Source of the DNA: Streptomyces roseoviridis
GTDB lineage: Bacteria; Actinomycetota; Actinomycetes; Streptomycetales; Streptomycetaceae
Length of the DNA: 64,000 bases
Reading direction: 5' to 3'
Assembly: GCF_039535235.1 (NCBI RefSeq)
Contig: NZ_BAAAWU010000001.1
Coordinates: forward strand, 2,108,001 to 2,172,000
Made by a program: the position numbers and the translations under genes. The notes below the pieces were generated by a model, which did not search any database, was not told where the DNA came from, and saw nothing but the letters and a program-made list of their open reading frames with translations. Position 1 is the stretch's first letter. The number at the start of each line of letters is the position of its first letter. This document shows positions 1 through 6,768 of the stretch, piece by piece.

Positions 1-516
1 GGTGCCGACCCGGAAGGTCTCGGTGTCGCGGACGGCGGTGATCCGGAAGGTGGTGGACCGGCCGCTGACGCTGATCCGGGCGTCGATCTCGACGCCGGGC
101 AGGTCCGGGAAGACGAGGGTGTACGCGGCGGAGTCGCCGGTCACGGCGGGCGCGGCCCCGGCCCGGACGGTGTGGGCGGTGCCGTTGAGGACGACCTGGG
201 TGACGGGGGCGGTCGAGCCGAGTAGCCGGGCGCCGGTGGCGCGGTCGGTGTAGGCGAGGACGCGGGGGAAGTCCTCGGCGACGGTGACGGAGAGCTGCTC
301 GGAGCCGATGACGGCGGAGGCGGCGGCGGTCTCGGCGGCGGCCGGGGCCCCGGCGCGGGCCGGGGCCGTGGACGGGGTGCCGACGCGGGCCGGGGCCGTG
401 GACGGGGTGCCGGCGCGGGCCGGGCCGGCCAGGACGAGCACGGCGGAGGCGGCGGCGGCCAGCGCACAGGCCGTGCGCAGCCGCCGCGCCGCGGCGGGAG
501 GGTATGGGTGCGACAT
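1..516 (-). CDS. Secreted glycosidase-like protein, N-terminal part (GH101-type candidate), truncated by window edge
   Basis: The gene reads leftward from an ATG at 516 and runs off the window, so only about 172 N-terminal residues are visible. The first 35 residues form a Sec signal peptide: an arginine-containing start (AAARRLRTA), a long Ala/Val/Leu core and a cleavage-like ARA. A low-complexity Thr/Pro/Ala stretch made of a duplicated 10-residue unit follows. A beta-rich domain then begins around SEQLSVTVAEDFPRV. This resembles the galactose-mutarotase-like N-terminal domain of endo-alpha-N-acetylgalactosaminidases, which release core O-glycans outside the cell. The family call is from memory of similar sequences and the catalytic domain is not in view, so it is tentative. 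The signal peptide and reading frame are clear. Confidence 0.55.
   Translation of the reverse strand, partial: MSHPYPPAAARRLRTACALAAAASAVLVLAGPARAGTPSTAPARVGTPSTAPARAGAPAAAETAAASAVIGSEQLSVTVAEDFPRVLAYTDRATGARLLGSTAPVTQVVLNGTAHTVRAGAAPAVTGDSAAYTLVFPDLPGVEIDARISVSGRSTTFRITAVRDTETFRVGT
361..420. repeat. Two tandem 30-bp copies
   Basis: Bases 361-390 and 391-420 are the same 30-bp unit with a single A/G difference. They lie in frame in the gene at 1-516 and duplicate a 10-residue Ala/Pro/Thr linker just after the signal peptide. This is probably a slippage-prone spacer rather than a regulatory site. Confidence 0.8.
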
Positions 517-633
517 GCGCACTAGTTGGCCCGTGTGACGGACCACCGTCAACGAGATCGCGCGTCGACGGCCCCTCCAGTCCAACAACCCCCTGCGGTT
601 AGTCCAAGTGCTGGTCCCGGTGCCTCAAGGCCC

Positions 634-1143
634 TCAGCAGCCACCGCAGTTGTAGTAGGTGACGTCCCAGTGGTTGCCCTCGTCGGCGTAGATGTTGCCC
701 GAGCCGGACTTCCACTGTGGGGCGCCGTCACCGCGGACGCCGATGTAGGTGAAGGTGTTCTTGATGTAGTTCCCGATGCACGTGTACTTGCTGTAGTCGA
801 GCTTGTAGCCGTTCCAGTGGGAGTAGGTGCCGCTCGCGTGGCCGGTCTCGGTGCCGCCCGTGATGTTGAGGGCGCAGCCGCTGGCCCGCTTGAGGGTCTG
901 GGCGCCCTGGGCGGAGGCGAGGTTGAGCTGCTCGAAGGACGTGCAGGTGGAGTTGTAGCGGTCCGAGCAGCCGCCGGACGAGGACCAGGTGATGCCGACC
1001 TCGCGGAACATCGAGGTGGCGGTGGAGTGGCTGATCTTGGTGACGGCGTGGGCGTCGGTGGCGGTGGCCAGGACGCCGAAGCCCGGGGCGAAGAGGGCGC
1101 CGAGGACGAGGGCCAGGGCGGTGAGGACGGAGCGGAGCTTCAC
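634..1143 (-). CDS. Small secreted protein with M15-peptidase-like zinc signature
   Basis: This 169-residue protein starts at a GTG preceded by a strong AGGAGG site. A Sec signal peptide of about 33 residues (MKLRSVLTALALVLGALFAP, ending near DAHA) directs export. The mature part is rich in Ser, Thr, Gly and Tyr and has six Cys, probably disulfide-bonded. Two elements resemble the zinc site of D-Ala-D-Ala carboxypeptidases of family M15: SHWNGYKLD has the H-x2-G-x3-D spacing of the SxHxxGxAxD motif, and DEGNHWDVTY near the C-terminus resembles the Glu plus second His element. I infer a secreted zinc peptidase or amidase acting on cell wall, possibly a catalytically altered one. Related small secreted proteins are common in actinomycetes and are usually annotated as hypothetical. 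Confidence 0.7.
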   Translation of the reverse strand: MKLRSVLTALALVLGALFAPGFGVLATATDAHAVTKISHSTATSMFREVGITWSSSGGCSDRYNSTCTSFEQLNLASAQGAQTLKRASGCALNITGGTETGHASGTYSHWNGYKLDYSKYTCIGNYIKNTFTYIGVRGDGAPQWKSGSGNIYADEGNHWDVTYYNCGGC

Positions 1144-1172
1144 GGTTCGGTTCCTCCTGGGAGTGAACGTAC

Positions 1173-1228
1173 GTGGGTGTCGCTACGTGGTGTCGCTGCG
1201 CGGGTGTCACTGCGCGGGTGTCGCTGTG
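1173..1228. repeat. Imperfect 13-14 bp tandem repeat between divergent genes
   Basis: About four imperfect copies of a GTGTCGCTGCGCGG-like unit lie back to back upstream of the secreted-protein gene (start 1143). They are not in a gene I can support. They may separate or modulate the divergent promoters, or simply be a slippage product. The rest of 1144-1423 holds only the yceI promoter elements. Confidence 0.6.
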
Positions 1229-1328
1229 GGGGATCGCGCAGGGAGATGGTGGCGCAGGTCTACGCGCGTCCGCTAGAGGGCCGCGCGGTGCTCTTGGGGT
1301 CCTGCGGGTGAACACTCGGCGCGAGATG

Positions 1329-1357
1329 TTGAAAGTTGAACGGAATAGGTCTAGAGT
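1329..1357 (+). promoter_or_regulatory. yceI promoter (-35 TTGAAA, -10 TAGAGT)
   Basis: TTGAAA at 1329-1334 and TAGAGT at 1352-1357 are separated by 17 bases, an almost ideal primary-sigma promoter for Streptomyces. Transcription would start near 1364, leaving a leader of about 60 bases before the ATG at 1424. Confidence 0.65.
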
Positions 1358-1364
1358 CATTCTC

Positions 1365-1378
1365 GTTGAAGGTTCAAC
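1365..1378. promoter_or_regulatory. Palindromic operator GTTGAA-N2-TTCAAC at yceI start site
   Basis: The perfect inverted repeat GTTGAAGGTTCAAC sits exactly where transcription from the 1329-1357 promoter should begin. A related half-site, GTTGAAAGTTGAAC, overlaps the -35 region at 1329-1342. The size and TTGAA/TTCAA arms suit a MarR-type repressor. The repressor gene is not identified in this window. Confidence 0.55.
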
Positions 1379-1423
1379 AAAGCCACGAAGCGCACCCCCG
1401 CGCACCGTCCCCAAGGAGCAGTC

Positions 1424-2041
1424 ATGGGTCTCTTCAGCCGCAAGAACAACGAGTCCGCCGCCACCTCCGCCGTCGCCACCCTCCCGGTGGACCCGGCCCT
1501 CGCCGCGCTGACCGGCTCGTACACCATCGACCCGGCCCACAGCAGCATCGGCTTCACCGTGCGTCACGCGATGGTCACGAACGTGCGCGGCGGCTTCGGC
1601 GAGTACGAGGGCACGCTGGACCTGAACGGCTCCGACCCGGCCTCCTCCAGCGCCGCGATCGACGTGCGGATCGCCTCCGTCGACACGGGCATCGCCGACC
1701 GCGACGCCCACCTGCGCGGCGGCGACTTCTTCGACGCCGAGCGCTTCCCGCTGATGACGTTCCGCTCCACGGGGGCCGAGCAGCTGGGCGGCGACCTGTA
1801 CCGCATCACCGGCGACCTCACCATCAAGGACGTCACCAAGCCGCTCTCCATCGACCTGGAGTTCAACGGCGTGGCCACGGACGTCTACGGCAACGAGCGC
1901 GTCGGCTTCGAGGGCTCGGCCGAGATCCTGCGCTCCGAGTGGGGCCTGACCTGGAACGCGGCCCTGGAGACCGGCGGCGTCATGGTCAGCGACAAGGTGA
2001 AGCTGACCTTCGACATCTCCGCGATCAGGAACGCCGCCTGA
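1424..2041 (+). CDS. YceI family protein
   Basis: A 205-residue protein with an AAGGAG site 5 bases before the ATG. From about residue 30 it follows the YceI lipocalin-like barrel: GSYTIDPAHSSIGFTVRH at the start, the RDAHLRGGDFFDAERFPLMT segment, TGDLTIKDVTKP in the middle and a C-terminal DKVKLTFDISAI strand. YceI proteins bind long isoprenoid or amide lipids. In this one the first 29 residues (MGLFSRKNNESAATSAVATL) are not a convincing signal peptide, so it probably stays in the cytoplasm, as do many Streptomyces members. It is a single-gene unit with its own promoter and operator upstream and a strong terminator hairpin downstream. Binding of a polyprenyl ligand or a stress role is a family inference. 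Confidence 0.93.
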   Translation: MGLFSRKNNESAATSAVATLPVDPALAALTGSYTIDPAHSSIGFTVRHAMVTNVRGGFGEYEGTLDLNGSDPASSSAAIDVRIASVDTGIADRDAHLRGGDFFDAERFPLMTFRSTGAEQLGGDLYRITGDLTIKDVTKPLSIDLEFNGVATDVYGNERVGFEGSAEILRSEWGLTWNAALETGGVMVSDKVKLTFDISAIRNAA

Positions 2042-2072
2042 GCGAGCCCCGGCCCCCGGCCCCGCCGGAAAC

Positions 2073-2113
2073 GAGCGCGCCCGCCTCTCCGTCGTCACGG
2101 AGGGCGGGCGCTC
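2073..2113 (+). terminator. Hairpin terminator after yceI
   Basis: GAGCGCGCCCGCC ... ACGGAG GGCGGGCGCTC form a stem of about 16 pairs with one small bulge and a CGTC loop, 30 bases after the yceI stop. There is no T-tract, as is usual in this group. Confidence 0.7.
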
Positions 2114-2174
2114 GGCGTTCCGGTCCCGCGCACAGGGCGCCCGGCGGCCGGCCGGACGGCACTCCCCCGCCGCG

Positions 2175-2294
2175 CTGACCTGGAGCGCCCTGCGCGGACT
2201 CGCCGCGCTCGACGGCAGCGGCAGGCTGCGTTTGGACCTCGCCGACGGTCGGCTGAAACTGCCGGCCGACGCCGTTGTCAGTGGCGGCCGTTAA
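2175..2294 (+). pseudogene. Possible gene remnant upstream of the dnaN paralogue
   Basis: One frame from about 2175 to a TAA at 2292-2294 reads as protein-like sequence (ALRGLAALDGSGRLRLDLAD, then GRLKLPADAVVSGGR). I see no start codon or ribosome site. It could be the tail of a decayed gene or chance reading in GC-rich DNA. The TAA overlaps the presumed -10 of the next gene. Confidence 0.2.
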
Positions 2295-2297
2295 CGT
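2292..2297 (+). promoter_or_regulatory. -10 TAACGT placed for a leaderless dnaN-like mRNA
   Basis: TAACGT ends 7 bases before the ATG at 2305, and there is no recognisable ribosome site before that ATG. This spacing puts the transcription start at or next to the start codon. No good -35 is visible. Confidence 0.4.
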
Positions 2298-2304
2298 CGG
2301 CGGC

Positions 2305-3405
2305 ATGGAATTCCGCATCGAGAAAGCCGTGTTGACCGAGGCCGTGGCCTGGGCCGCCCGCGTGCTGCCCGCCCGCTCCCCCGTGCCCGTCCTCGGCGGC
2401 CTGCTCCTCCAGGCGGCGGACGGCAGGCTGCGCGTCTCCGGCCTCGACTACGAGGCGTCCGCCCGGATCGAGGTGGACGCCGACGTCCTGGGCGAGGGCC
2501 GGGCGCTGGTGCTCGGGCGGCGGCTGCTCGACATCTGCAAGGTGCTGCCGCCGGGACCCGTGGAGTGCGCGGCCGACGGCGCGCGGCTCTCGGTGACCGG
2601 TGGTGACGCCCGCTTCGGGCTCTCGTTGCTGCCGCTGGACGACTATCCGGCCCAGCCGGCCCTGCCCGCGTGGCGCGGCGAGGTCGACGCGGACGCCTTC
2701 GCGGCCGCCGTCGGACACGTGGCGGTGGCGGCCGGCCGGGACGACTCGCTGCCGGTGCTCACCGGGATACGGCTCGGCCTGGACGGGACGACGATGACGC
2801 TGGCGGCCACCGACCGCTACCGGTACGCGGTGCGCACGCTGGACTGGAAGCCCGCGCCCGGCGCGGAAGACGCCGCCGACGTGGTGGTGCCGGCCCGCCG
2901 GCTCACCGAGATCGCGCGCTCGCTCGCCGGCGCGGGGACGGTCCGGCTCGCCCTCGACGGCGGCTCCTTCGGCGTCGAGAGCGGCGGCATGCGGACGACG
3001 ACCCGCCTCCTCGACGGCCGGCTGCCCCGGCACGACAAGCTCTTCGCGCTCGGGGAGCACGCGGTGGCGGTCACCGAGCGGGCGCCGCTGGTCGAGGCGG
3101 TGCGGCGGGTCGCGGTCGTCGCGGAGGGCGACAGCCCCGTACAGCTCTCCTTCGACGGCACGACGGTGCACCTGCAGGCGGGGTACGAGGACGACGTGGC
3201 CTCGCAGCGGCTGCCGGCCGGGCTCTTGGGGGCCGAGGCCATGACGGTCGCCTTCAACCCGGGCTATCTGCTCGACGCGCTCGGCTCCTTCGACACCCCT
3301 CGGCTGCGGCTGCGGCTGCTCGGACCGGGGCAGCGGGCGCTGATCACGGACGCGGAGGGCGACGCGCACCGCCATCTGCTGATGTCGGTCAAGCCGCTGG
3401 TCTGA
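2305..3405 (+). CDS. dnaN: DNA polymerase III beta subunit paralogue (sliding clamp)
   Basis: The 366-residue product has the three-domain DnaN layout. It starts MEFRIEKAVLTEAVAWAARV, contains GRDDSLPVLTGIRLGLDG and LAATDRYRYAVRTL in the middle domain, and ends DAHRHLLMSVKPLV like the clamp C-terminus. The housekeeping streptomycete clamp gene lies near oriC beside dnaA. This copy lies beside yceI and a membrane protein, and its wording differs, so it is the second clamp that streptomycetes often carry. Its job could be a spare clamp for repair or translesion synthesis, which is inference. The start was set at 2305 because it matches clamp N-termini and has a -10-like TAACGT 7 bases upstream. 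An upstream TTG at 2275 is less likely. Confidence 0.9.
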   Translation: MEFRIEKAVLTEAVAWAARVLPARSPVPVLGGLLLQAADGRLRVSGLDYEASARIEVDADVLGEGRALVLGRRLLDICKVLPPGPVECAADGARLSVTGGDARFGLSLLPLDDYPAQPALPAWRGEVDADAFAAAVGHVAVAAGRDDSLPVLTGIRLGLDGTTMTLAATDRYRYAVRTLDWKPAPGAEDAADVVVPARRLTEIARSLAGAGTVRLALDGGSFGVESGGMRTTTRLLDGRLPRHDKLFALGEHAVAVTERAPLVEAVRRVAVVAEGDSPVQLSFDGTTVHLQAGYEDDVASQRLPAGLLGAEAMTVAFNPGYLLDALGSFDTPRLRLRLLGPGQRALITDAEGDAHRHLLMSVKPLV

Positions 3406-3426
3406 CCCCGAGGGGCCGGCCGCGGC

Positions 3427-4782
3427 TCAGAAACCGCCGCCGCCGTCGAAGCCGCCGCCCCCGTCGAAGCCTCCTCCGCCGCCGAAGTCGCCCGAGCCGA
3501 AGTCCCCGGAGCTGAAGTCGGCGCCGGAGAAGTCGCCGCCCTGGAAGTCCTGGAAGTCACCGCCGCCGTACTCGCCGGCGTAGGCGGGGGTGGCCAGCAT
3601 CGAGCCGAGCATGGTGCCCACGAGCAGGCCGGGCAGCATGCCGCCGCCGAAGTAGCCGCCGGCCCAGGGGCCGTAGGCGGGCCCCGCCTCCCAGTAGGGG
3701 CGGCGGCCGGTCTCGGTGTCGACGGTGCGGGCCATCGGGTCGCGGCCCTCGTCCAGGCGGGTCGCGTCGGCCGCGCAGACCGGGACCTGGCGGGCGGCAC
3801 CGGCCGCGGGGGTCCAGGTGCGGTCCGCCGTGGAGGGGCCGTGACGGGGGTCGAAGAAGCAGGGCGGGCGCCGTTCGGGCAGCGGCCGGCCCGCGCGGCG
3901 GGCGGCCAGGACGGCGAGCGACCAGCGGCCGTCCTCCAGGGCCTCGGTGACGGCGCGGACGTCGTGCGGATGCGTGGCGGAGCCCATCAGGGACTTCGCC
4001 TTGTCGTAGGAGTCCAGGGCCCGCTCGTAGTCGCCGCGCATGGCGTCGTCGGCGCCCGCCTCGGCCGGGTGGAAGTCCAGCCGCTCCAGCTCCTCGCCGA
4101 AGGCGGTGATGTCCTCGTCGACGACGACCCGCAGCCGCTCCAGGGCCTCGCGCTCCTCGGCCTCCCTGCGGCGCCTCTTCTGGCGGACGACCGCGTAGGC
4201 CCCGGCGCCGCCGGCCGCGGCGACCGCGCCCAGGACGACCAGTCCGCCCACCGGCGCGCCGGAGTCCGCGCCGGTGGAGCCCCAGCTCGCGGGCGCGGAG
4301 CCGCGCAGGGTGGGCAGGGCCTGGTCGACGAAGTCGTTCAGCTCCGTCCGGGCGTCCACCCCGGGCTGTCGTACGGAGGTGACCAGGTTCTCCACGGCGT
4401 CGCGGGACATCACCGACCGGTCGGCGCGGGCGTCGAAGCCGTCGCCGAGGCGGACCGCGTACAGGCCGGTGATGCCGGTCCGGGTGCGCAGGTTCTGGAA
4501 GAGGTCCTCGGGCGGGAACTGCGCGTTCGCGGGCAGCACCGCCACGAAGAGCGGCTTGTCGGCGTCCTCGATCTTCTGGGCGAGGGCGTCGGCGTCGGCC
4601 TTCGACAGCTGGTCGGCCGCGCCGGGGTCGACGTACACCGGGCCCTGCTTGAGGGCGGCGGCGGCGTCGGAGATGCCCGTGGCCCTGGCTCCCGCGGCGG
4701 GGGCCAGGACCGTGAGCAGCAGGAGTATCAGCCCCGCGAGGGCCGACAGTGCCGTGGTCGCGGATATCGCCCTGGTCCTCAT
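3427..4782 (-). CDS. TPM-like membrane protein with Gly/Phe/Asp repeat tail
   Basis: A 451-residue protein. Residues 1-35 are a signal sequence. Residues 36-165 form an exported alpha/beta domain resembling the TPM (Psb32/YgcG-like) fold, with LSKADADALAQKIEDADKPL and VAVLPANAQFPPEDLFQNLR. One transmembrane helix at about 180-200 (GGLVVLGAVAAAGGAGAYAV) is followed by a basic stop, RQKRRRREAEE, and a charged coiled-coil region. The tail is a hydrophobic MLPGLLVGTMLGSMLATPAYA followed by GGDF, SGDF and GGGGFD repeats. TPM proteins are linked to membrane-protein quality control, but the substrate is unknown here. A TAGCGT six bases before the ATG suggests a leaderless transcript. It converges on the dnaN-like gene with a 21-base gap. 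Confidence 0.8.
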   Translation of the reverse strand: MRTRAISATTALSALAGLILLLLTVLAPAAGARATGISDAAAALKQGPVYVDPGAADQLSKADADALAQKIEDADKPLFVAVLPANAQFPPEDLFQNLRTRTGITGLYAVRLGDGFDARADRSVMSRDAVENLVTSVRQPGVDARTELNDFVDQALPTLRGSAPASWGSTGADSGAPVGGLVVLGAVAAAGGAGAYAVVRQKRRRREAEEREALERLRVVVDEDITAFGEELERLDFHPAEAGADDAMRGDYERALDSYDKAKSLMGSATHPHDVRAVTEALEDGRWSLAVLAARRAGRPLPERRPPCFFDPRHGPSTADRTWTPAAGAARQVPVCAADATRLDEGRDPMARTVDTETGRRPYWEAGPAYGPWAGGYFGGGMLPGLLVGTMLGSMLATPAYAGEYGGGDFQDFQGGDFSGADFSSGDFGSGDFGGGGGFDGGGGFDGGGGF

Positions 4783-4788
4783 GCTTCG

Positions 4789-4794
4789 ACGCTA
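4789..4794 (-). promoter_or_regulatory. -10 TAGCGT of a leaderless transcript
   Basis: Read on the minus strand, TAGCGT is followed by six bases and then the ATG at 4782. No ribosome site is present. This fits a leaderless mRNA for the TPM-like protein. Confidence 0.4.
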
Positions 4795-4852
4795 CCCGAA
4801 CAACGTCGAACAGGACATAGCGGACATGGTGCGATCAGCGGGAACGGGGCAC

Positions 4853-6484
4853 CTATTCGGCCGGTTCGATGCCGACCCGCAGCAGGCCGTAGGTGAAGGC
4901 GTCCTCCAGGGCCTGCCAGGACGCGGCGATGACGTTCTCGCCGACGCCCACCGTCGACCACTCGCCGTTGCCGTCGCTGGTGGTGACCAGGACCCGGGTG
5001 GTGGACTCGGTGCCGTGGCGGCCCTCCAGGATGCGGACCTTGTAGTCGACCAACTCGAACTTGGCGAGCTGGGGGTAGATCCGCTCCAGGGCCACCCGCA
5101 TCGCCCGGTCGAGGGCGTTGACGGGTCCGTTGCCCTCGGCGGTGGCGACGATCCGCTCGCCCTTCGCCCACAGCTTCACGGTGGCCTCGTTGGCGTGGGT
5201 GCCGTCCGGGCGGTCCTCGACGATCGCCCGCCAGGACTCCGTACGGAAGTACCGGCGCGGCCTGCCCTCCGCCTCCTCGCGGAGCAGCAGCTCGAAGGAG
5301 GCGTCGGCCGCCTCGTAGGTGTAGCCCTTGAGCTCGCGCTCCTTGACCCGCTCCACCACCCGGGCGACCAGCGCCCGGTCGCCGCCCAGGTCGACGCCGA
5401 GCTCCTTGCCCTTGAGCTCGATGGAGGCGCGGCCGGCCATGTCGGAGACGAGCATCCGCATGGTGTTGCCGACCAGCTCGGGGTCGATGTGCTGGTAGAG
5501 GTCCGGGTCCACCTTGATGGCGGAGGCGTGCAGGCCCGCCTTGTGCGCGAAGGCGGAGACGCCCACGTAGGGCTGGTGGGTGGAGGGGGTGAGGTTGACG
5601 ACCTCGGCGATGGCGTGCGAGATCCGGGTCATCTCGGCGAGCGCGCCCTCGGGCAGCACCTTCTTGCCGTACTTCAGCTCCAGGGCCGCGACCACGGGGA
5701 AGAGGTTGGCGTTGCCGACCCGCTCGCCGTAGCCGTTGGCGGTGCACTGGACGTGGGTGGCGCCGGCGTCCACGGCGGCGAGGGTGTTGGCGACGGCGCA
5801 GCCGGTGTCGTCCTGGGCGTGGATGCCGAGGCGGGCGCCGGTGTCGGCGAGGACGGTGGCGACGACGGCCTGGATCTGGGCGGGCAGCATGCCGCCGTTG
5901 GTGTCGCACAGGACGACGACGTCGGCGCCGGCCTCGTGGGCGGCGCGGACCACGGCCTTGGCGTAGTCCGGGTTCCCCTTGTAGCCGTCGAAGAAGTGCT
6001 CGCAGTCGACGAAGACCCGGCGGCCCTGGGAGCGCAGGTAGGAGACGGTGTCGCGGACCATCTCCAGGTTTTCGTCGAGGGTGGTCCGCAGGGCGAGCTC
6101 GACGTGCCGGTCGTGCGACTTGGCGACCAGCGTGATCACCGGCGCGCCGGAGTCGAGCAGTGCCTTGACCTGCGGGTCCTCGGCGGCGTTGCCGCCGGCC
6201 CGGCGGGTGGCGCCGAAGGCCACGAGCTGGGCGTTGCGGAACGTGATCTCCTGCCGGGCGCGGGCGAAGAACTCCGTGTCGCGCGGGTTGGCGCCGGGCC
6301 AGCCGCCCTCGATGAAGCCCACGCCGAACTCGTCGAGGTGTCGCGCGATGGTCAGCTTGTCCGCGACGGTGAGGTTGATGCCTTCACGCTGCGCCCCGTC
6401 GCGCAGCGTCGTGTCGAAGACGTGGAAGCTGTCGTCGACGTGGCCGGCGTCCAGGCGCGAGCTCTCGCCGTTCTCCGTGGTCAT
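4853..6484 (-). CDS. cimA: (R)-citramalate synthase
   Basis: This enzyme condenses pyruvate with acetyl-CoA to citramalate, the entry to the threonine-independent isoleucine route. The 543-residue protein has the HMG-CoA-lyase-like barrel: FHVFDTTLRDGAQREGINLT at residues 19-38, FIEGGWPGANPRD, the LGIHAQDDTGCAV metal-ligand strand and VQCTANGYGERVGN. It ends with a LeuA-type regulatory dimer domain (KVRILEGRHGTESTTRVLVT). The length and the EGGWPG wording fit citramalate synthase better than isopropylmalate synthase. The start at 6484 has CAGGAG upstream; an in-frame ATG at 6532 lacks one. The enzyme would feed LeuCD and LeuB (leuB is at 15863). A leader peptide and terminator upstream suggest attenuation. 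Confidence 0.93.
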   Translation of the reverse strand: MTTENGESSRLDAGHVDDSFHVFDTTLRDGAQREGINLTVADKLTIARHLDEFGVGFIEGGWPGANPRDTEFFARARQEITFRNAQLVAFGATRRAGGNAAEDPQVKALLDSGAPVITLVAKSHDRHVELALRTTLDENLEMVRDTVSYLRSQGRRVFVDCEHFFDGYKGNPDYAKAVVRAAHEAGADVVVLCDTNGGMLPAQIQAVVATVLADTGARLGIHAQDDTGCAVANTLAAVDAGATHVQCTANGYGERVGNANLFPVVAALELKYGKKVLPEGALAEMTRISHAIAEVVNLTPSTHQPYVGVSAFAHKAGLHASAIKVDPDLYQHIDPELVGNTMRMLVSDMAGRASIELKGKELGVDLGGDRALVARVVERVKERELKGYTYEAADASFELLLREEAEGRPRRYFRTESWRAIVEDRPDGTHANEATVKLWAKGERIVATAEGNGPVNALDRAMRVALERIYPQLAKFELVDYKVRILEGRHGTESTTRVLVTTSDGNGEWSTVGVGENVIAASWQALEDAFTYGLLRVGIEPAE

Positions 6485-6586
6485 GACTGTGATGGCTCCT
6501 GTCGGATGTGGCTCCGGAAGGTCTGGATCCACTTGCCCCCATTCTCACGCGCTGTCCGCTTCCGGCGGTGGTGGGGCCGGAAAACG

Positions 6587-6612
6587 AAAAAACCCCTCGC
6601 GGGTGCGAGAGG
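6587..6612 (-). terminator. Attenuator terminator in the cimA leader
   Basis: On the minus strand CCTCTCGC-ACCC-GCGAGGGG is followed by six T residues, a textbook intrinsic terminator, rare in this GC-rich DNA. It lies about 55 bases after the stop of a small leader ORF and about 100 bases before the cimA start. Its position inside the transcript points to attenuation rather than to the end of an upstream gene. Confidence 0.75.
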
Positions 6613-6668
6613 TCTGCGCGCGGGTCTGGGGCACGGTGGCCGCTGCCGCGGGGGTGGAGTCCCGCGGT

Positions 6669-6725
6669 TCAGCGGTCACTGCGGACCGGCGCGCTGCTGC
6701 CGATAATCAGGGTGGTAGCGAGCAC
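6669..6725 (-). CDS. Putative cimA leader peptide with Thr-Thr-Leu-Ile-Ile
   Basis: From GTG at 6725 the frame reads M-LATTLIIGSSAPVRSDR and stops at 6669. The run Thr-Thr-Leu-Ile-Ile in so short a frame, ahead of a terminator and an isoleucine-pathway gene, is what a ribosome-mediated attenuator would need. An in-frame GTG at 6743 would add six residues (WQTSG). Neither start has an obvious ribosome site, so the exact start is open. Confidence 0.5.
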   Translation of the reverse strand: MLATTLIIGSSAPVRSDR

Positions 6726-6768
6726 GCCGGAAGTCTGCCACACCCGCGCGCGACGGCGGACGCGGATC

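Noticed and set aside
4274..6706. An 810-codon open frame on the plus strand opposite the TPM-like gene and cimA
   Set aside because: It is rich in Val, Gly, Asp, Arg and His with no domain, and lies antisense to genes with clear homology. It is the shadow of high-GC coding.
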